Assembly (NCBI GenBank): GCA_030285985.1
Contig: CP127384.1
Span: forward strand, 1,662,501 to 1,726,500
Direction of reading: 5' to 3'
Source: Aquidulcibacter paucihalophilus
GTDB lineage: Bacteria > Pseudomonadota > Alphaproteobacteria > Caulobacterales > Caulobacteraceae
DNA length: 64,000 nucleotides
This document shows positions 9,926 through 19,822 of the stretch, piece by piece. The translations under genes and the position numbers were made by a program. The first letter of the stretch is position 1, and every line of letters starts with the position of its first letter. Under the pieces are notes generated by a model. It was not told the origin of the DNA, made no database searches, and saw only the letters and a list, made by a program, of their open reading frames with translations.

Positions 9926-12262
9926 TCACGCCTTCTCCACGAACGTATCGATGACCTTCTTCTCGCCGGCCTTTTCGAATTCGATCAGCAGTTTGTTGCC
10001 TTCGATCGCCTTGACCGCGCCGTAGCCGAATTTCTGGTGGAACACGCGCTGGCCCAGCGACCAGTCGCCGCCCGCCTTCGGGTCCGCGGTCGCCAGCAAG
10101 CGTCCATCCCCCTCGATCAGCGTATGCCGTGCCGGCTTGGCCGCCGGAGCCCGGCCGGCGGTGAACGACTGCGCCCGTTTCCATCCCGGCGACGCATAGC
10201 CGGCCCCGAAGGTCGGCATCTCGTCCCAGCGGGACTTGGCGTCCTTCATGCCCGGGGTGACGCCGTAGTAGCCCGTGTCGCTCTCGGCCTCGACGTGGTC
10301 GATCGGCAGTTCATCGACGAACCGGCTGGGCAGTTGCGAGGTCCAGCGGCCGTAGACCAGCCGGTTGGCGGCGAACGAAATCCGCGCGTCCGACTTGGCC
10401 CGGGTCACGCCGACATAGGCCAGGCGGCGTTCCTCCTCGAGGCCCTTCTCGCCCTTCTCGTCGATGCTGCGCTGGCTCGGGAAGACGCCTTCCTCCCAGC
10501 CCGGCAGGAAGACCAGCGGGAACTCCAGCCCCTTGGCCCCGTGCAAGGTCATGATCTGCACCGCATCGTCCGAGCCGCCGCGGTCCAGATCCATGACCAG
10601 CGAGACGTGCTCCAGATAGGCGGGCAGGGTCTCGAACTGCTGCATCGACTGCGTCAGTTCCTTGAGGTTATCCAGCCGGGTCTGGCCGGTGGCCCGGTCG
10701 GCCTTCTGCATGTCGGTATAGCCGCTCTCCTCGAGCACGGTTTCGGTCAGCTCCCAGTGGGTCGTGGTCTGGGCGAAGGCGCGCCAGCGGTCGATGTCGC
10801 GCACGAAGTTCGACAGGGCCGTCCGCGTCCGCGCCTGCAGCTCGTCCGAGACGATCAGGTCGCGCACGGCGCTCATGGCCGAGACGCCGGACAGCCGGGC
10901 GATCTGCAGCACCTTCTGCACCGAGGTGTCGCCGAGGCCGCGCTTGGGCACATTGACGATCCGCTCGAAGGCCAGGTCGTCGTCTTCCGACAGGATCAGC
11001 CGCAGATAGGCATGGGCGTCGCGGATCTCGGCGCGTTCGAAGAAGCGCGGGCCACCGATCACCTTGTAGGGCACGGCCAGCAGGACGAACCGTTCCTCGA
11101 ACGCTCGCATCTGGAACGAGGCGCGGACCAGCACCGCCATGTCCTGATAGGGCGTGCCCGCCCGCCGCGCCGTCTCGATCTCGTCGGCGACCAGCCGCGC
11201 CTCGGCCTCGCCGTCCCAGACGCCGCGCACCCGGACCTTGTCGCCGCTGGAGTCCTCGGTCCACAGCGTCTTGCCCAGCCGGTCGCGGTTGGCCGCGATC
11301 AGGCCTGCGGCCGCGCCCAGAATATGCTGCGTTGACCGGTAGTTGCGCTCCAGTCTTACGACCTTGGCGCCGGGGAAATCCCGCTCGAAGCGCAGGATGT
11401 TGTCCACCTCGGCCCCGCGCCAGCCATAGATCGACTGATCGTCGTCCCCGACGCAGCAGACATTGCCGGTCGAGGATGTCAGCAGCCGCAGCCACAGGTA
11501 CTGGGCCACGTTGGTGTCCTGATATTCGTCGACGAGGATGTAGCGGAACCGGTGCCGGTATTCTTCCGCAATATCCGCGTGTTTGGCCAGAATCGTCAGA
11601 TTGTGCAGCAGCAGATCGCCGAAGTCACAGGCGTTCAGACTGACCAGCCGGGCCTGATAGGCGGCGTAGAGTGCGTGTCCCTTGCCGTTGGCGAAATCCT
11701 CGGACGGCGGCAGCTTCTCCGGCGTCCAGCCGCGGTTCTTCCAGTGGTCGATGAGGCCGTTCAGCGACTTGGGCGTCCAGCGTTTGGTGTCGAGCCCCTC
11801 AGCTTCCAGCACCTGTTTGCAGACCCGCTCCTGGTCGTCGGTGTCGAGGATGGTGAAGGTCGACTTCAGCCCGACCAGTTCCGCATGCCGCCGCAGGATC
11901 TGCGCGGCCACCGAGTGGAAGGTCCCCAGCCAGCGCAGGCCCTCGGATGACGGCCCGATCAGATGAGTGATCCGCTCGCGCATCTCGCGCGCGGCCTTGT
12001 TGGTGAAGGTGACGACCAGCAGCTCCCACGGCCGCGCCCGCCCGGTGGCGAGTATGTGCGCCAGCCGGGTGGTCAGCACCCGTGTCTTGCCCGTGCCCGC
12101 CCCGGCCAGCACCAGCACCGGTCCATCCACCGTCTCGACCGCCTCGCGCTGTTCAGGGTTCAACCCCGCCAGATAGTCGGCGGCGGGCGCGGCGACGCCG
12201 CCGGGTCCGCGCGAGCGGGCGAGGTCTGAGATGCGCGGGGCAGGGGTGTCGGGGAGACTCAT
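9926..12262 (-). CDS. uvrD: ATP-dependent 3'-5' DNA helicase UvrD/PcrA
   Basis: This 778-residue SF1A helicase has Walker A AGAGTGKTRVLTTR, the LGTFHSVAAQILR motif Ib region, Walker B ILVDEYQDTN, GDDDQSIYGWRGAE, LERNYRSTQHIL, and the C-terminal LMTLHGAKGLEFP and VTRAKSDARISF motifs. It also carries the C-terminal Tudor-like piece (QKFGYGAVKAIEGNKLLIEF) found in UvrD and PcrA, which in those proteins contacts RNA polymerase. It acts in nucleotide excision and mismatch repair and clears replication forks. Start ATG 12262 (MSLPDTPAPRIS) is chosen over the upstream extension, which is Arg-rich and non-homologous in style. Confidence 0.92.
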   Translation of the reverse strand: MSLPDTPAPRISDLARSRGPGGVAAPAADYLAGLNPEQREAVETVDGPVLVLAGAGTGKTRVLTTRLAHILATGRARPWELLVVTFTNKAAREMRERITHLIGPSSEGLRWLGTFHSVAAQILRRHAELVGLKSTFTILDTDDQERVCKQVLEAEGLDTKRWTPKSLNGLIDHWKNRGWTPEKLPPSEDFANGKGHALYAAYQARLVSLNACDFGDLLLHNLTILAKHADIAEEYRHRFRYILVDEYQDTNVAQYLWLRLLTSSTGNVCCVGDDDQSIYGWRGAEVDNILRFERDFPGAKVVRLERNYRSTQHILGAAAGLIAANRDRLGKTLWTEDSSGDKVRVRGVWDGEAEARLVADEIETARRAGTPYQDMAVLVRASFQMRAFEERFVLLAVPYKVIGGPRFFERAEIRDAHAYLRLILSEDDDLAFERIVNVPKRGLGDTSVQKVLQIARLSGVSAMSAVRDLIVSDELQARTRTALSNFVRDIDRWRAFAQTTTHWELTETVLEESGYTDMQKADRATGQTRLDNLKELTQSMQQFETLPAYLEHVSLVMDLDRGGSDDAVQIMTLHGAKGLEFPLVFLPGWEEGVFPSQRSIDEKGEKGLEEERRLAYVGVTRAKSDARISFAANRLVYGRWTSQLPSRFVDELPIDHVEAESDTGYYGVTPGMKDAKSRWDEMPTFGAGYASPGWKRAQSFTAGRAPAAKPARHTLIEGDGRLLATADPKAGGDWSLGQRVFHQKFGYGAVKAIEGNKLLIEFEKAGEKKVIDTFVEKA

Positions 12263-12381
12263 CGGGAGAACATAAGGGGCACGGAGCGTGATGTCAGCGG
12301 TCGCGTGTCGGCGGCCTCGCGGAACCGGCAAGCGGCGCCGTCGTTCCGGCAGCATCGACAGCCCGGGGAAGGGATCATTCC

Positions 12382-12585
12382 ATGACCGACAACAACACGA
12401 ACAACACCGGCAGCGGCGGCGGCAACGCAGGCCTGGCCTTCATCGTCGGCGGCATCGTCGTCGTCCTCGCGATCGTCGCATATTTCGTCTTCGCCCGCGG
12501 CGGGATGGCTCCGGAAAGCAAGGACATCAACGTCGATGTCAATCTGCCGGAAGTCTCCGCCCCCGCCGTGCCGACGGTGAACTGA
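12382..12585 (+). CDS. Small single-pass membrane protein, first of tandem pair
   Basis: This 67-residue protein has an Asn/Gly-rich N-terminus, one membrane helix (about residues 17-38) and a short acidic tail containing DINVDVNLPEV. It is followed after three bases by a longer protein with the same layout and an equivalent D-V-S-V-D-I-D-L-P motif, suggesting a tandem duplication. Start ATG 12382 follows AGGGATCATTCC. Function unknown. Confidence 0.7.
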   Translation: MTDNNTNNTGSGGGNAGLAFIVGGIVVVLAIVAYFVFARGGMAPESKDINVDVNLPEVSAPAVPTVN

Positions 12586-12588
12586 GCC

Positions 12589-12903
12589 ATGACCGATCCC
12601 AACCTTCCCCCGCCCGAGCGGCCGGAAGTCGTCCATCACACCACGATCAACAACCCGCCCCGCAGCGGCGGTGCCAGCTGGCTTGGCCTGCTGGTCGGCG
12701 GTCTGGTGGTGATCGTGATCATCATCGCGGTCGTGGTCTTCTCGAACCGCGGCGCAATCGAAGCGCCGGACGGCACGGATGTCTCGGTGGACATCGATCT
12801 GCCGCGCCCCGCACTGCCGGATGCGCCGAAGATGCCGGACCTGCCGGACGTTCCGTCCGTCAATCCGCCGACCCTGCCGCCCGAGCCGGCACCCGGGACC
12901 TGA
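12589..12903 (+). CDS. Small single-pass membrane protein, second of tandem pair
   Basis: This 104-residue protein has a Pro-rich cytoplasmic start, one strongly hydrophobic helix (about residues 30-50) and a tail with DVSVDIDLP. A Pro-rich stretch (LPDAPKMPDLPDVPSVNPPTLPPEP) may extend into the periplasm. Its start is three bases after the previous stop. It converges with the SIMPL gene, leaving three bases between them. Function unknown. Confidence 0.7.
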   Translation: MTDPNLPPPERPEVVHHTTINNPPRSGGASWLGLLVGGLVVIVIIIAVVVFSNRGAIEAPDGTDVSVDIDLPRPALPDAPKMPDLPDVPSVNPPTLPPEPAPGT

Positions 12904-12906
12904 GCC

Positions 12907-13629
12907 TCAGCGCAACTGGTAGCTGACCGTCGCGACGACGCGCACCCGCTTGTTCAGCGAGGTCGTTTCGCTGTCGATATCCTCGCGGGCGAGGATCTCG
13001 AACGAGCCCTGGGTCGCCTGGCGGATCGGGCCCAGTGGCGCGCCGGAGTCCTTGGCGAACTGTTCCGCGCCCGAGCGCGCCGACGCCGTCGCCTCGGCGA
13101 TCATCGACGGTCGCACCTCATTGAGCTTGGTGAAGACATAGGTCGGGGCGGCGAAGTCCAGTTGCACGCCCTCGCGCACCAGATCGTTCAGCGCCCGCTC
13201 GGTCTGGGCGACGCGCTGGACGTCCGTCGTGCGCACCGTCACGCCCTGGCTCAGGATGTAGCGCACCACATTGTCGGTCGAGCCGTATTCCCGCGCCCGC
13301 GTGTCAGTCACCTGCAGACGGCCGATGGTGATGTGCTCGGCCGGATAGCCCTGCCGCGTCAGGAAGGCCCGGACCAGCGCCAGATCCCGGTCGATCTGGG
13401 CCTGGGCGACGGGCAGGTCGTCATTCGCGGCCTTGAAGCTGAGCGTCAGGACGGCGAGGTCCGCGACCACATTGCGCTCGGCCACGCCGCGCACGGTCAC
13501 CTGCCGGTTGCCGACCTGGGCGTTGACCACGCCAGAGCCGATAAAGGCTCCGGCACCGATCAGTCCGATGGCGATCAGCCCCCCGAACAGGGCGGGCGGG
13601 ATCAGGGTCTTGTCGATCTTGTCGAACAC
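12907..13629 (-). CDS. SIMPL domain (DUF541) protein
   Basis: This 240-residue protein has an N-terminal membrane anchor (LIPPALFGGLIAIGLIGAGAFIGSGVV). The SIMPL/DUF541 region follows, including RQVTVRGVAERNVVADLAVLTLSF and the characteristic long repeats of short strands. Members sit in the periplasm and assemble into oligomers; their role is poorly known. GTG at 13629 is preferred because AGAAGGA stands nine bases upstream; the in-frame alternative at 13665 lies before that site. Confidence 0.82.
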   Translation of the reverse strand: MFDKIDKTLIPPALFGGLIAIGLIGAGAFIGSGVVNAQVGNRQVTVRGVAERNVVADLAVLTLSFKAANDDLPVAQAQIDRDLALVRAFLTRQGYPAEHITIGRLQVTDTRAREYGSTDNVVRYILSQGVTVRTTDVQRVAQTERALNDLVREGVQLDFAAPTYVFTKLNEVRPSMIAEATASARSGAEQFAKDSGAPLGPIRQATQGSFEILAREDIDSETTSLNKRVRVVATVSYQLR

Positions 13630-13677
13630 GGCAGTTTTCCTTCTGGGATACTGACCATGCGCCAACCCTGTCGGCTG

Positions 13678-13914
13678 TCAATCGGTCGAATCCTGTTCGA
13701 TGAAAGACCGATCGCCGCTCGCCCACGACAGCGCCAGAAGCCGGCAGGCCGAGGCCAGGGGCGTGCGCCCGCGGCGCTCGTCGATCCGCTTCATCAGCCC
13801 CGCCTGCGACAGCCCCCCGGCCGCCGCGACCGCATCCAGCACGGTCCAGAACTCGGCCTCCAGCGCCACCGAGGTGGCGTGGCCGGACAGGGAGACTGAG
13901 CGTTTTTTCAACAT
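13678..13914 (-). CDS. Ribbon-helix-helix (RHH_4) domain protein
   Basis: This 78-residue protein begins MLKKRSVSLSGHATSVALEAEFWTVLDAVA, the strand plus helix pattern of the RHH_4 family common in Alphaproteobacteria. It is basic at the start and should bind DNA as a dimer. In related genomes such genes occur near sspB, fumC and DUF4169 genes, all present here within 8 kb; that is from general knowledge. Start 13914 matches the family start. Confidence 0.78.
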   Translation of the reverse strand: MLKKRSVSLSGHATSVALEAEFWTVLDAVAAAGGLSQAGLMKRIDERRGRTPLASACRLLALSWASGDRSFIEQDSTD

Positions 13915-14027
13915 CGGCCGGACCCTAGCGCGGGCACCGGCACTGCCGCCATGGGGTGCGACGTGAACACCGTTCACTTGCGTTGCGCTTCAGGCTATTC
14001 TCCGGGGCGATCTCACAGGGCCTGTCC

Positions 14028-14783
14028 ATGACCGCCACCGCCGATTTCAACGAGTTCGACCGTCTGCGTCCCCAGCGTCTCGAGCCGCTGAAGGCATTCC
14101 GCGCCTTCCGCAGACTGGCCCGCAACAAGGAAGACACCAGCCAGGTGTTCGAGATCATGCGGGCCCTGTCCGGGCGCTCGATCGGTCGGGGCTACAATCG
14201 GATGCTGAAAACCTTCGAGGGCGGCCGTCAGGCCTTCCTGCGCGAGGAACTGGCACACAAGCTGGACGATCCGGTCTGGCTGGCGCGGTTCGGTCCGGGG
14301 ACCGTCGGCGCGGCCTATCGGGAGTTTCGCGAAGCCCGTGGCTTCACGGCCGAGGGTCTGGCCGACGAGGCCCGCAAGGTGGCACCGCTGGTCGACGCCC
14401 AGCACCCGGTGATCTGGTACTCCCGGCGAATCCGGGACGTCCACGACGTCTGGCATGTTCTCACGGGCTACGGCACCGATGCCCTGGGCGAGGCCTGCGT
14501 CGTCTCCTTCTCCTATGCCCAGACCCGCAACCTGGGCTTCGCCTTCATCGGCTGGGCCGCGGCCCGCGAGGTCCAGCGCGAGGTTCGCTCCGTGCCCGCG
14601 CGCCGGGCTGTCTGGCAGGCGTACCGCAACGGCAAGGCCGCCCGCTGGCTCCCGGCGCTGGACTATGAAGTCCTGTTCGAGCAACCGCTTGAGGCGGTCC
14701 GCGCTCGCCTCAACATCCGCCCGGCCGATGTCTACCAGGCCGTGCCGGCCGAGGTTCGCGCCGGGCTGAAGCTGCGAGGCTGA
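14028..14783 (+). CDS. Ubiquinone biosynthesis protein Coq4 family
   Basis: This 251-residue protein carries the Coq4 metal-binding signature HDVWHVLTGYGTDALGE and the upstream R-x-I-R-D-V-H context. Eukaryotic Coq4 scaffolds or catalyses late steps of ubiquinone synthesis, and recent work links it to C1 decarboxylation/hydroxylation of the ring. The bacterial protein is presumed to do the same at the membrane. ATG 14028 (MTATADFNEF) is chosen; the longer frame from 13956 overlaps the divergent promoter region of the RHH gene. Confidence 0.82.
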   Translation: MTATADFNEFDRLRPQRLEPLKAFRAFRRLARNKEDTSQVFEIMRALSGRSIGRGYNRMLKTFEGGRQAFLREELAHKLDDPVWLARFGPGTVGAAYREFREARGFTAEGLADEARKVAPLVDAQHPVIWYSRRIRDVHDVWHVLTGYGTDALGEACVVSFSYAQTRNLGFAFIGWAAAREVQREVRSVPARRAVWQAYRNGKAARWLPALDYEVLFEQPLEAVRARLNIRPADVYQAVPAEVRAGLKLRG

Positions 14784-14873
14784 CGGCGGCTTTCGGCCGC
14801 CATAAGCCCGCCTTGTGTCGCCCGGCCGAAAACCCTGCTTGCTCCGCCGGTCGCCATCCTCCACTTGCCGTGC

Positions 14874-15812
14874 GTGACCTCCCCCGATTCCCTTCCCCCC
14901 GCGGTCCGGCCGCCGCTCTCGCGGGCCACCCTGCTGGGGATCGGCGGGGTCCTGATCTGCGCCATGATCTGGGGCACGACCTGGTACGCTATCACCCTTC
15001 AGCTCGGGACCGTGCCGCCGCTGGCGTCGATCGTCTGGCGCTTCGGTCTCGCCTCGGCGCTGCTGTTCATCGGCTGCCTGATCGCCCGCCAGAACCTGCG
15101 GCTGACCCGGGCCCAGCATCTGGCCGCCCTGGGGCAGGGCGCCTTCGCCTTTTCGATCAGCTACAGCTTCACCTATGCCTCGGAGGCGCACGTCGCCTCG
15201 GCCATCGTCGCCGTCACCTTCGCCTCCCTGACCTTCATCAATCTGGTGCTGTTCCGGCTGGCCGCGGGTCAGAAGGCGGCGGCCGCCTCTTGGGGCGGAG
15301 CCATTCTCGGCGTGGTCGGGGTTGTGGTTCTGTCGGGCAGCGAGGTCCTCAGCGCGGGGTTTGACCGCGGCGCGGCGCTCGGCGTGGGCCTTGCCCTGGT
15401 CGCGGTCACCGCCTCGGCCTTCGGCAATTTCTTCGCCTGGAAGGGCCAGCAACACGGCTCGACGGCCATCCCCTCGACCGCCTGGGCCATGGCCTATGGC
15501 ACGGGCCTTCTGGCGCTCTACGGCCTCGCCACGGGTGTGGAGTTCACCCTCGATCCGACCTTCACCTATGTCGGATCCCTGCTCTATCTGTCGGTGTTCG
15601 GCTCGGTGATCGCCTTCGGCCTGTATTTCACCATCGCGCGGACGATCGGCTACGCCATGGCCAGCTACGTCTCGGCCCTGACACCGCCCGTCGCCATGCT
15701 CGTTTCGGTGCTGTTTGAGGGTGCCCATTTCGGCTGGTCAGCCCTGGCCGGCCTGCTGCTGGTGTTGTCGGGGCAGGCCCTGATGATCCGCGCCCCGAAG
15801 GTCTCGACCTAG
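14874..15812 (+). CDS. EamA/DMT superfamily transporter
   Basis: This 312-residue protein has ten hydrophobic helices in two EamA repeats. The first begins LLGIGGVLICAMIWGTTWYAI and the second GLALVAVTASAFGNFFAWKGQ. Such transporters export amino acids or other metabolites. Start is GTG 14874 or TTG 14865; neither has a convincing ribosome site. The stop codon overlaps the stop of the converging 53-residue gene by four bases. Confidence 0.85.
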   Translation: MTSPDSLPPAVRPPLSRATLLGIGGVLICAMIWGTTWYAITLQLGTVPPLASIVWRFGLASALLFIGCLIARQNLRLTRAQHLAALGQGAFAFSISYSFTYASEAHVASAIVAVTFASLTFINLVLFRLAAGQKAAAASWGGAILGVVGVVVLSGSEVLSAGFDRGAALGVGLALVAVTASAFGNFFAWKGQQHGSTAIPSTAWAMAYGTGLLALYGLATGVEFTLDPTFTYVGSLLYLSVFGSVIAFGLYFTIARTIGYAMASYVSALTPPVAMLVSVLFEGAHFGWSALAGLLLVLSGQALMIRAPKVST

Positions 15813-15970
15813 CCGAACCAGCCGCGCTTCTTCTTCGGCTTCTCCGGCGCGGCTCCGGCCTTCTTCGCCGCCTCGGCCTCCCGACGCTTCCGTTCGGCCG
15901 TGACCCGCATGGCGACGAGCACGGGGATGAGGCCGTGTTTGATGCGGGGGTCCTGACGCGGGTCAGCCAT
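15809..15970 (-). CDS. Small basic protein (53 aa), unknown
   Basis: On the minus strand an ATG at 15970 opens a 53-residue frame (MADPRQDPRIKHGLIPVLVA...) ending in a Lys/Arg-rich tail and KKRGWFG. It follows the DUF4169 gene by two bases, so both are probably one transcript. The composition (Ala, Glu, Lys helix plus aromatic tail) is protein-like rather than a chance frame. No family is recognised. Confidence 0.6.
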   Translation of the reverse strand: MADPRQDPRIKHGLIPVLVAMRVTAERKRREAEAAKKAGAAPEKPKKKRGWFG

Positions 15971-15972
15971 GT

Positions 15973-16149
15973 TCAGTCCTCCAGCTTCGATCCATCGAGA
16001 AGACGCGCGGCGCGCTCGCGCTCCGTCTCGGCCCGGGTCCGGTCGGCCTTCGTCCGCCCGTGGGCGGCGCGGTTGGCACTGGCCGTTGCCTTCGCCGCGG
16101 CCTTCGCCCGGTCCTTGCGCACCCGGTTCAGATTGACCACCTCGCCCAT
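15973..16149 (-). CDS. DUF4169 family protein
   Basis: This 58-residue very basic protein begins MGEVVNLNRVRKDRAKAAAK and continues with the Ala/Lys/Arg pattern and the TKADRTRAE segment typical of DUF4169. The family is small, widespread in Alphaproteobacteria and of unknown function. ATG 16149 matches the family start better than the upstream codon at 16170. It leads the two-gene unit with the 53-residue gene. Confidence 0.78.
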   Translation of the reverse strand: MGEVVNLNRVRKDRAKAAAKATASANRAAHGRTKADRTRAETERERAARLLDGSKLED

Positions 16150-16224
16150 GCCGACCTCCGCCGTATGCAACCTGACCCGCGGTCAGGCGGTTTTCCTCGC
16201 CCGTAGCAACCGGCAGGAGTCCGT

Positions 16225-16530
16225 ATGGTAGACCCGTCCCAAATCCGCGAACACCTTGAAATTGTCGGTTCCGACGGCGAGCATGTCGGTCGCGTCGACC
16301 ACGTCGTCGGCGACCAGATCGAACTGGCCAAGCTCGATCTCGCCGGCGGCTTCAAACACCACATGATCCCCGTCCGCTGGGTTCATCATGTTGACGAACA
16401 CGTCCATCTCAATGTGACGAAGGACGAGGCGAAGGCCCGCTGGACCGGGAAACCGCACCAGGCCCGTCGGCAGCTTACTGCGAATTCACGAAGGCCCCGC
16501 TGTCGCAGGCGGGGCCTTCGACCTATGTGA
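16225..16530 (+). CDS. DUF2171 family protein with run-on C-terminus
   Basis: The first 70 residues (MVDPSQIREHLEIVGSDGEHVGRVDHVVGDQIELAKLDL) match DUF2171, a small PRC-barrel-like family. After about residue 75 the sequence becomes basic and low in structure and reads straight through the GC hairpin at 16491-16518 before reaching TGA. The family normally ends earlier, so the tail may come from loss of the original stop. Function unknown. Confidence 0.75.
   Translation: MVDPSQIREHLEIVGSDGEHVGRVDHVVGDQIELAKLDLAGGFKHHMIPVRWVHHVDEHVHLNVTKDEAKARWTGKPHQARRQLTANSRRPRCRRRGLRPM
16491..16518 (+). terminator. GC-rich hairpin, terminator-like
   Basis: AAGGCCCCGC and GCGGGGCCTT form a perfect 10-bp stem around an 8-base loop. 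No T-run follows, so it may act as a weak or Rho-assisted terminator. It lies inside the last codons of the DUF2171 frame. Confidence 0.5.
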
Positions 16531-16559
16531 GTCCTGCGTCGGCTCGCGACGTGCACGGA

Positions 16560-16967
16560 ATGACGCCCTTGATCCGCCTGATCCTCAACCTGCTCTGGTT
16601 CGTTTTCGGCGGCTGGCTGTCCGGTCTGCTCTGGCTGTTCGGCGGCGCGATCCTGGCCCTGACCATCGTCGGCCTGCCCTGGACGTTCGCCGCCTGGCGG
16701 ATCGCCAGCTACTCCTTCTGGCCCTTTGGCCGTGAAGTGGTCTGGCGCGACGAAATGGGCCAGGTCGACGTCGGCACGGGCCCGCTGGGCCTCGTCCTGA
16801 ACATCATCTGGTTCATCTTCGCCGGCTGGTACATCGCCCTGTCGCACCTGCTGATCGCCGTCGCCGAGTTCGTCACCATCATCGGCATCCCCTTCGCCCT
16901 GAAGGATCTGGAACTGGCCAAGCTGGCCCTGGCACCGATCGGCCGGACAATCCGCGACAAGCCCTGA
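16560..16967 (+). CDS. YccF domain membrane protein
   Basis: This 135-residue protein has two related halves, each starting with a LI-x-x-W-F-x-F-x-G-W membrane segment (LNLLWFVFGGWLSGLLW and LNIIWFIFAGWYIALSH) and followed by G-x-P-W/F-A. This is the inner-membrane YccF family of unknown function. It converges on the ATPase gene with directly abutting stop codons. Confidence 0.85.
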   Translation: MTPLIRLILNLLWFVFGGWLSGLLWLFGGAILALTIVGLPWTFAAWRIASYSFWPFGREVVWRDEMGQVDVGTGPLGLVLNIIWFIFAGWYIALSHLLIAVAEFVTIIGIPFALKDLELAKLALAPIGRTIRDKP

Positions 16968-17699
16968 TCAGTCCTCGGACAGCAGGACGTCCAGCATCAT
17001 CTCGCGCCGGGTCAGGAAATTGCGCGTGACCTGATAGTGGTCCGTGTCCTCGTAGTCGACGCGGTCCACCCCGTGTTCGGACACCTGGTAAATCCACGCG
17101 TTCGGATAGCCGAGGATGATCGGTGAATGTGTGGCGATGATCAGCTGTGACCGCGCCAGAACCAGCTCGTGCATCTTGGCGAGGAAGGACAGCTGCCGGG
17201 ACGGCGACAGCGCCGCCTCGGGCTCGTCGAGAATATAGAGGCCGTCGCCGACGAACCGGTTCTCGAACAGGGCGAAGAAGCTCTCGCCATGCGACTGTTC
17301 GTGCAGGGATGCGCCTCCGTATCGACGGCCACCGACGGACTCCAGATAACTGGCCGTGGTGAAGAAGCTCTCGGCCCTGAGGAAGAAGCCGTCCTGCAGC
17401 CTCTGCGGCGATCTGATCGGCCGCACGAACCGGTGCAGCGGCGAATGCGAGGCGCGGGTCTCGAACCGGTGCTCCCGCCCGCCGCCCTCGGCGTTGAACC
17501 CCCAGGCCACCGCCAGCGCCTCTATCAGGGTCGACTTGCCCGAGCCGTTCTCTCCGACCAGGAAGGTCACATTGGGGTGGAACGCCAGACTGTGCAGCGT
17601 CCGCACCGCCGCCAGGTTGAACGGATAGACCGAGTCATCCCACCCCTCGCGCCGCTCGAACTGCGCCTCGATCCAGTAGGGACGGGTGAGGGCGGTCAT
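16968..17699 (-). CDS. ABC-type AAA ATPase (AAA_15/AAA_21-like)
   Basis: This 243-residue protein has Walker A GENGSGKSTLIEAL, an ABC-like signature SHGES, Walker B LYILDEPEAALSPSRQ and the H-loop THSPIIL. It is the short soluble ATPase form (like YbjD/RecF-type ATPases) without a nuclease domain. Its partner and role are unknown. It starts one base after the fumC stop, so it is cotranscribed with fumC. Confidence 0.85.
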   Translation of the reverse strand: MTALTRPYWIEAQFERREGWDDSVYPFNLAAVRTLHSLAFHPNVTFLVGENGSGKSTLIEALAVAWGFNAEGGGREHRFETRASHSPLHRFVRPIRSPQRLQDGFFLRAESFFTTASYLESVGGRRYGGASLHEQSHGESFFALFENRFVGDGLYILDEPEAALSPSRQLSFLAKMHELVLARSQLIIATHSPIILGYPNAWIYQVSEHGVDRVDYEDTDHYQVTRNFLTRREMMLDVLLSED

Positions 17700-17700
17700 G

Positions 17701-19092
<1,392 letters not shown>

Positions 19093-19183
19093 GGGTCTGG
19101 GCTCTTCGGCTTGGCTCTCGGTGCGCGCGGGGTGTAGCACGGGCTATGGGCCGAACAAGCGGTTGAACAGGGAGAGCAGGGGC

Positions 19184-19822
19184 ATGGCAACGTTGATCCG
19201 GCGGACGGGTGCGGTCCTCCTGTCGCTCACCCTGTTGATCGGCGCTACCGCGGCAGTGGCCCAGACTCCGCCGCCGCCAAATCCGATTCCTATGGTCGTC
19301 ATCCGCACCAGCCATGGCGACATCGGTCTGGGTTTGAATATCTATCAGGCGCCCGTCACGGTCTGCAATTTCCTCCGGTACGTTGAGGCGGGCCACTACG
19401 TCGGCGGCCGCTTCTTTCGCACCGTGGTGGCCCGGACCAATGACAACCCCAACCCGATTGATGTCATCCAGGCCGCGACCCCTGCAGGCAGCGACGACGC
19501 CGGTTTCGGCCCTATCCCGCTCGAGCGCACGCGGGACACAGGCCTGACTCACAGGGTCGGGACCATCTCCATGGCGCGCGACGCGCCCGACAGTGCGACC
19601 TCCAGCTTCTTCATTGTGGTAGACGACGCCCCGGCGCTGGATTTCGGCGGTGCCCGAAACCCGGATGGGCAGGGCTTCGCGGCCTTTGGATTTGTCGCCG
19701 GCGGTATGGCGGTCGTGCGCGCCATTCAGGCACTGCCCGCCACGGACGAGGTCATCGACACGCCGGTCATGATCCTCAAAGTCGAACTGACCACCCCGTT
19801 TCCAAACCTGTGCCGACCGTGA
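19184..19822 (+). CDS. Exported cyclophilin-type peptidyl-prolyl isomerase
   Basis: This 212-residue protein has a signal peptide (cut near AVAQ) and a cyclophilin fold. VVIRTSHGDIGLGL, FRTVV with the catalytic Arg, GTISMARDAPDSATSSFFI and FAAFGFVAGGMAVV are visible. It should speed proline isomerisation of envelope proteins. Some usual active-site residues around the Q-G-G-D segment differ, so activity is not certain. AGGGAGAGCAGG precedes ATG 19184. The end overlaps the next gene by 13 bases. Confidence 0.85.
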   Translation: MATLIRRTGAVLLSLTLLIGATAAVAQTPPPPNPIPMVVIRTSHGDIGLGLNIYQAPVTVCNFLRYVEAGHYVGGRFFRTVVARTNDNPNPIDVIQAATPAGSDDAGFGPIPLERTRDTGLTHRVGTISMARDAPDSATSSFFIVVDDAPALDFGGARNPDGQGFAAFGFVAGGMAVVRAIQALPATDEVIDTPVMILKVELTTPFPNLCRP

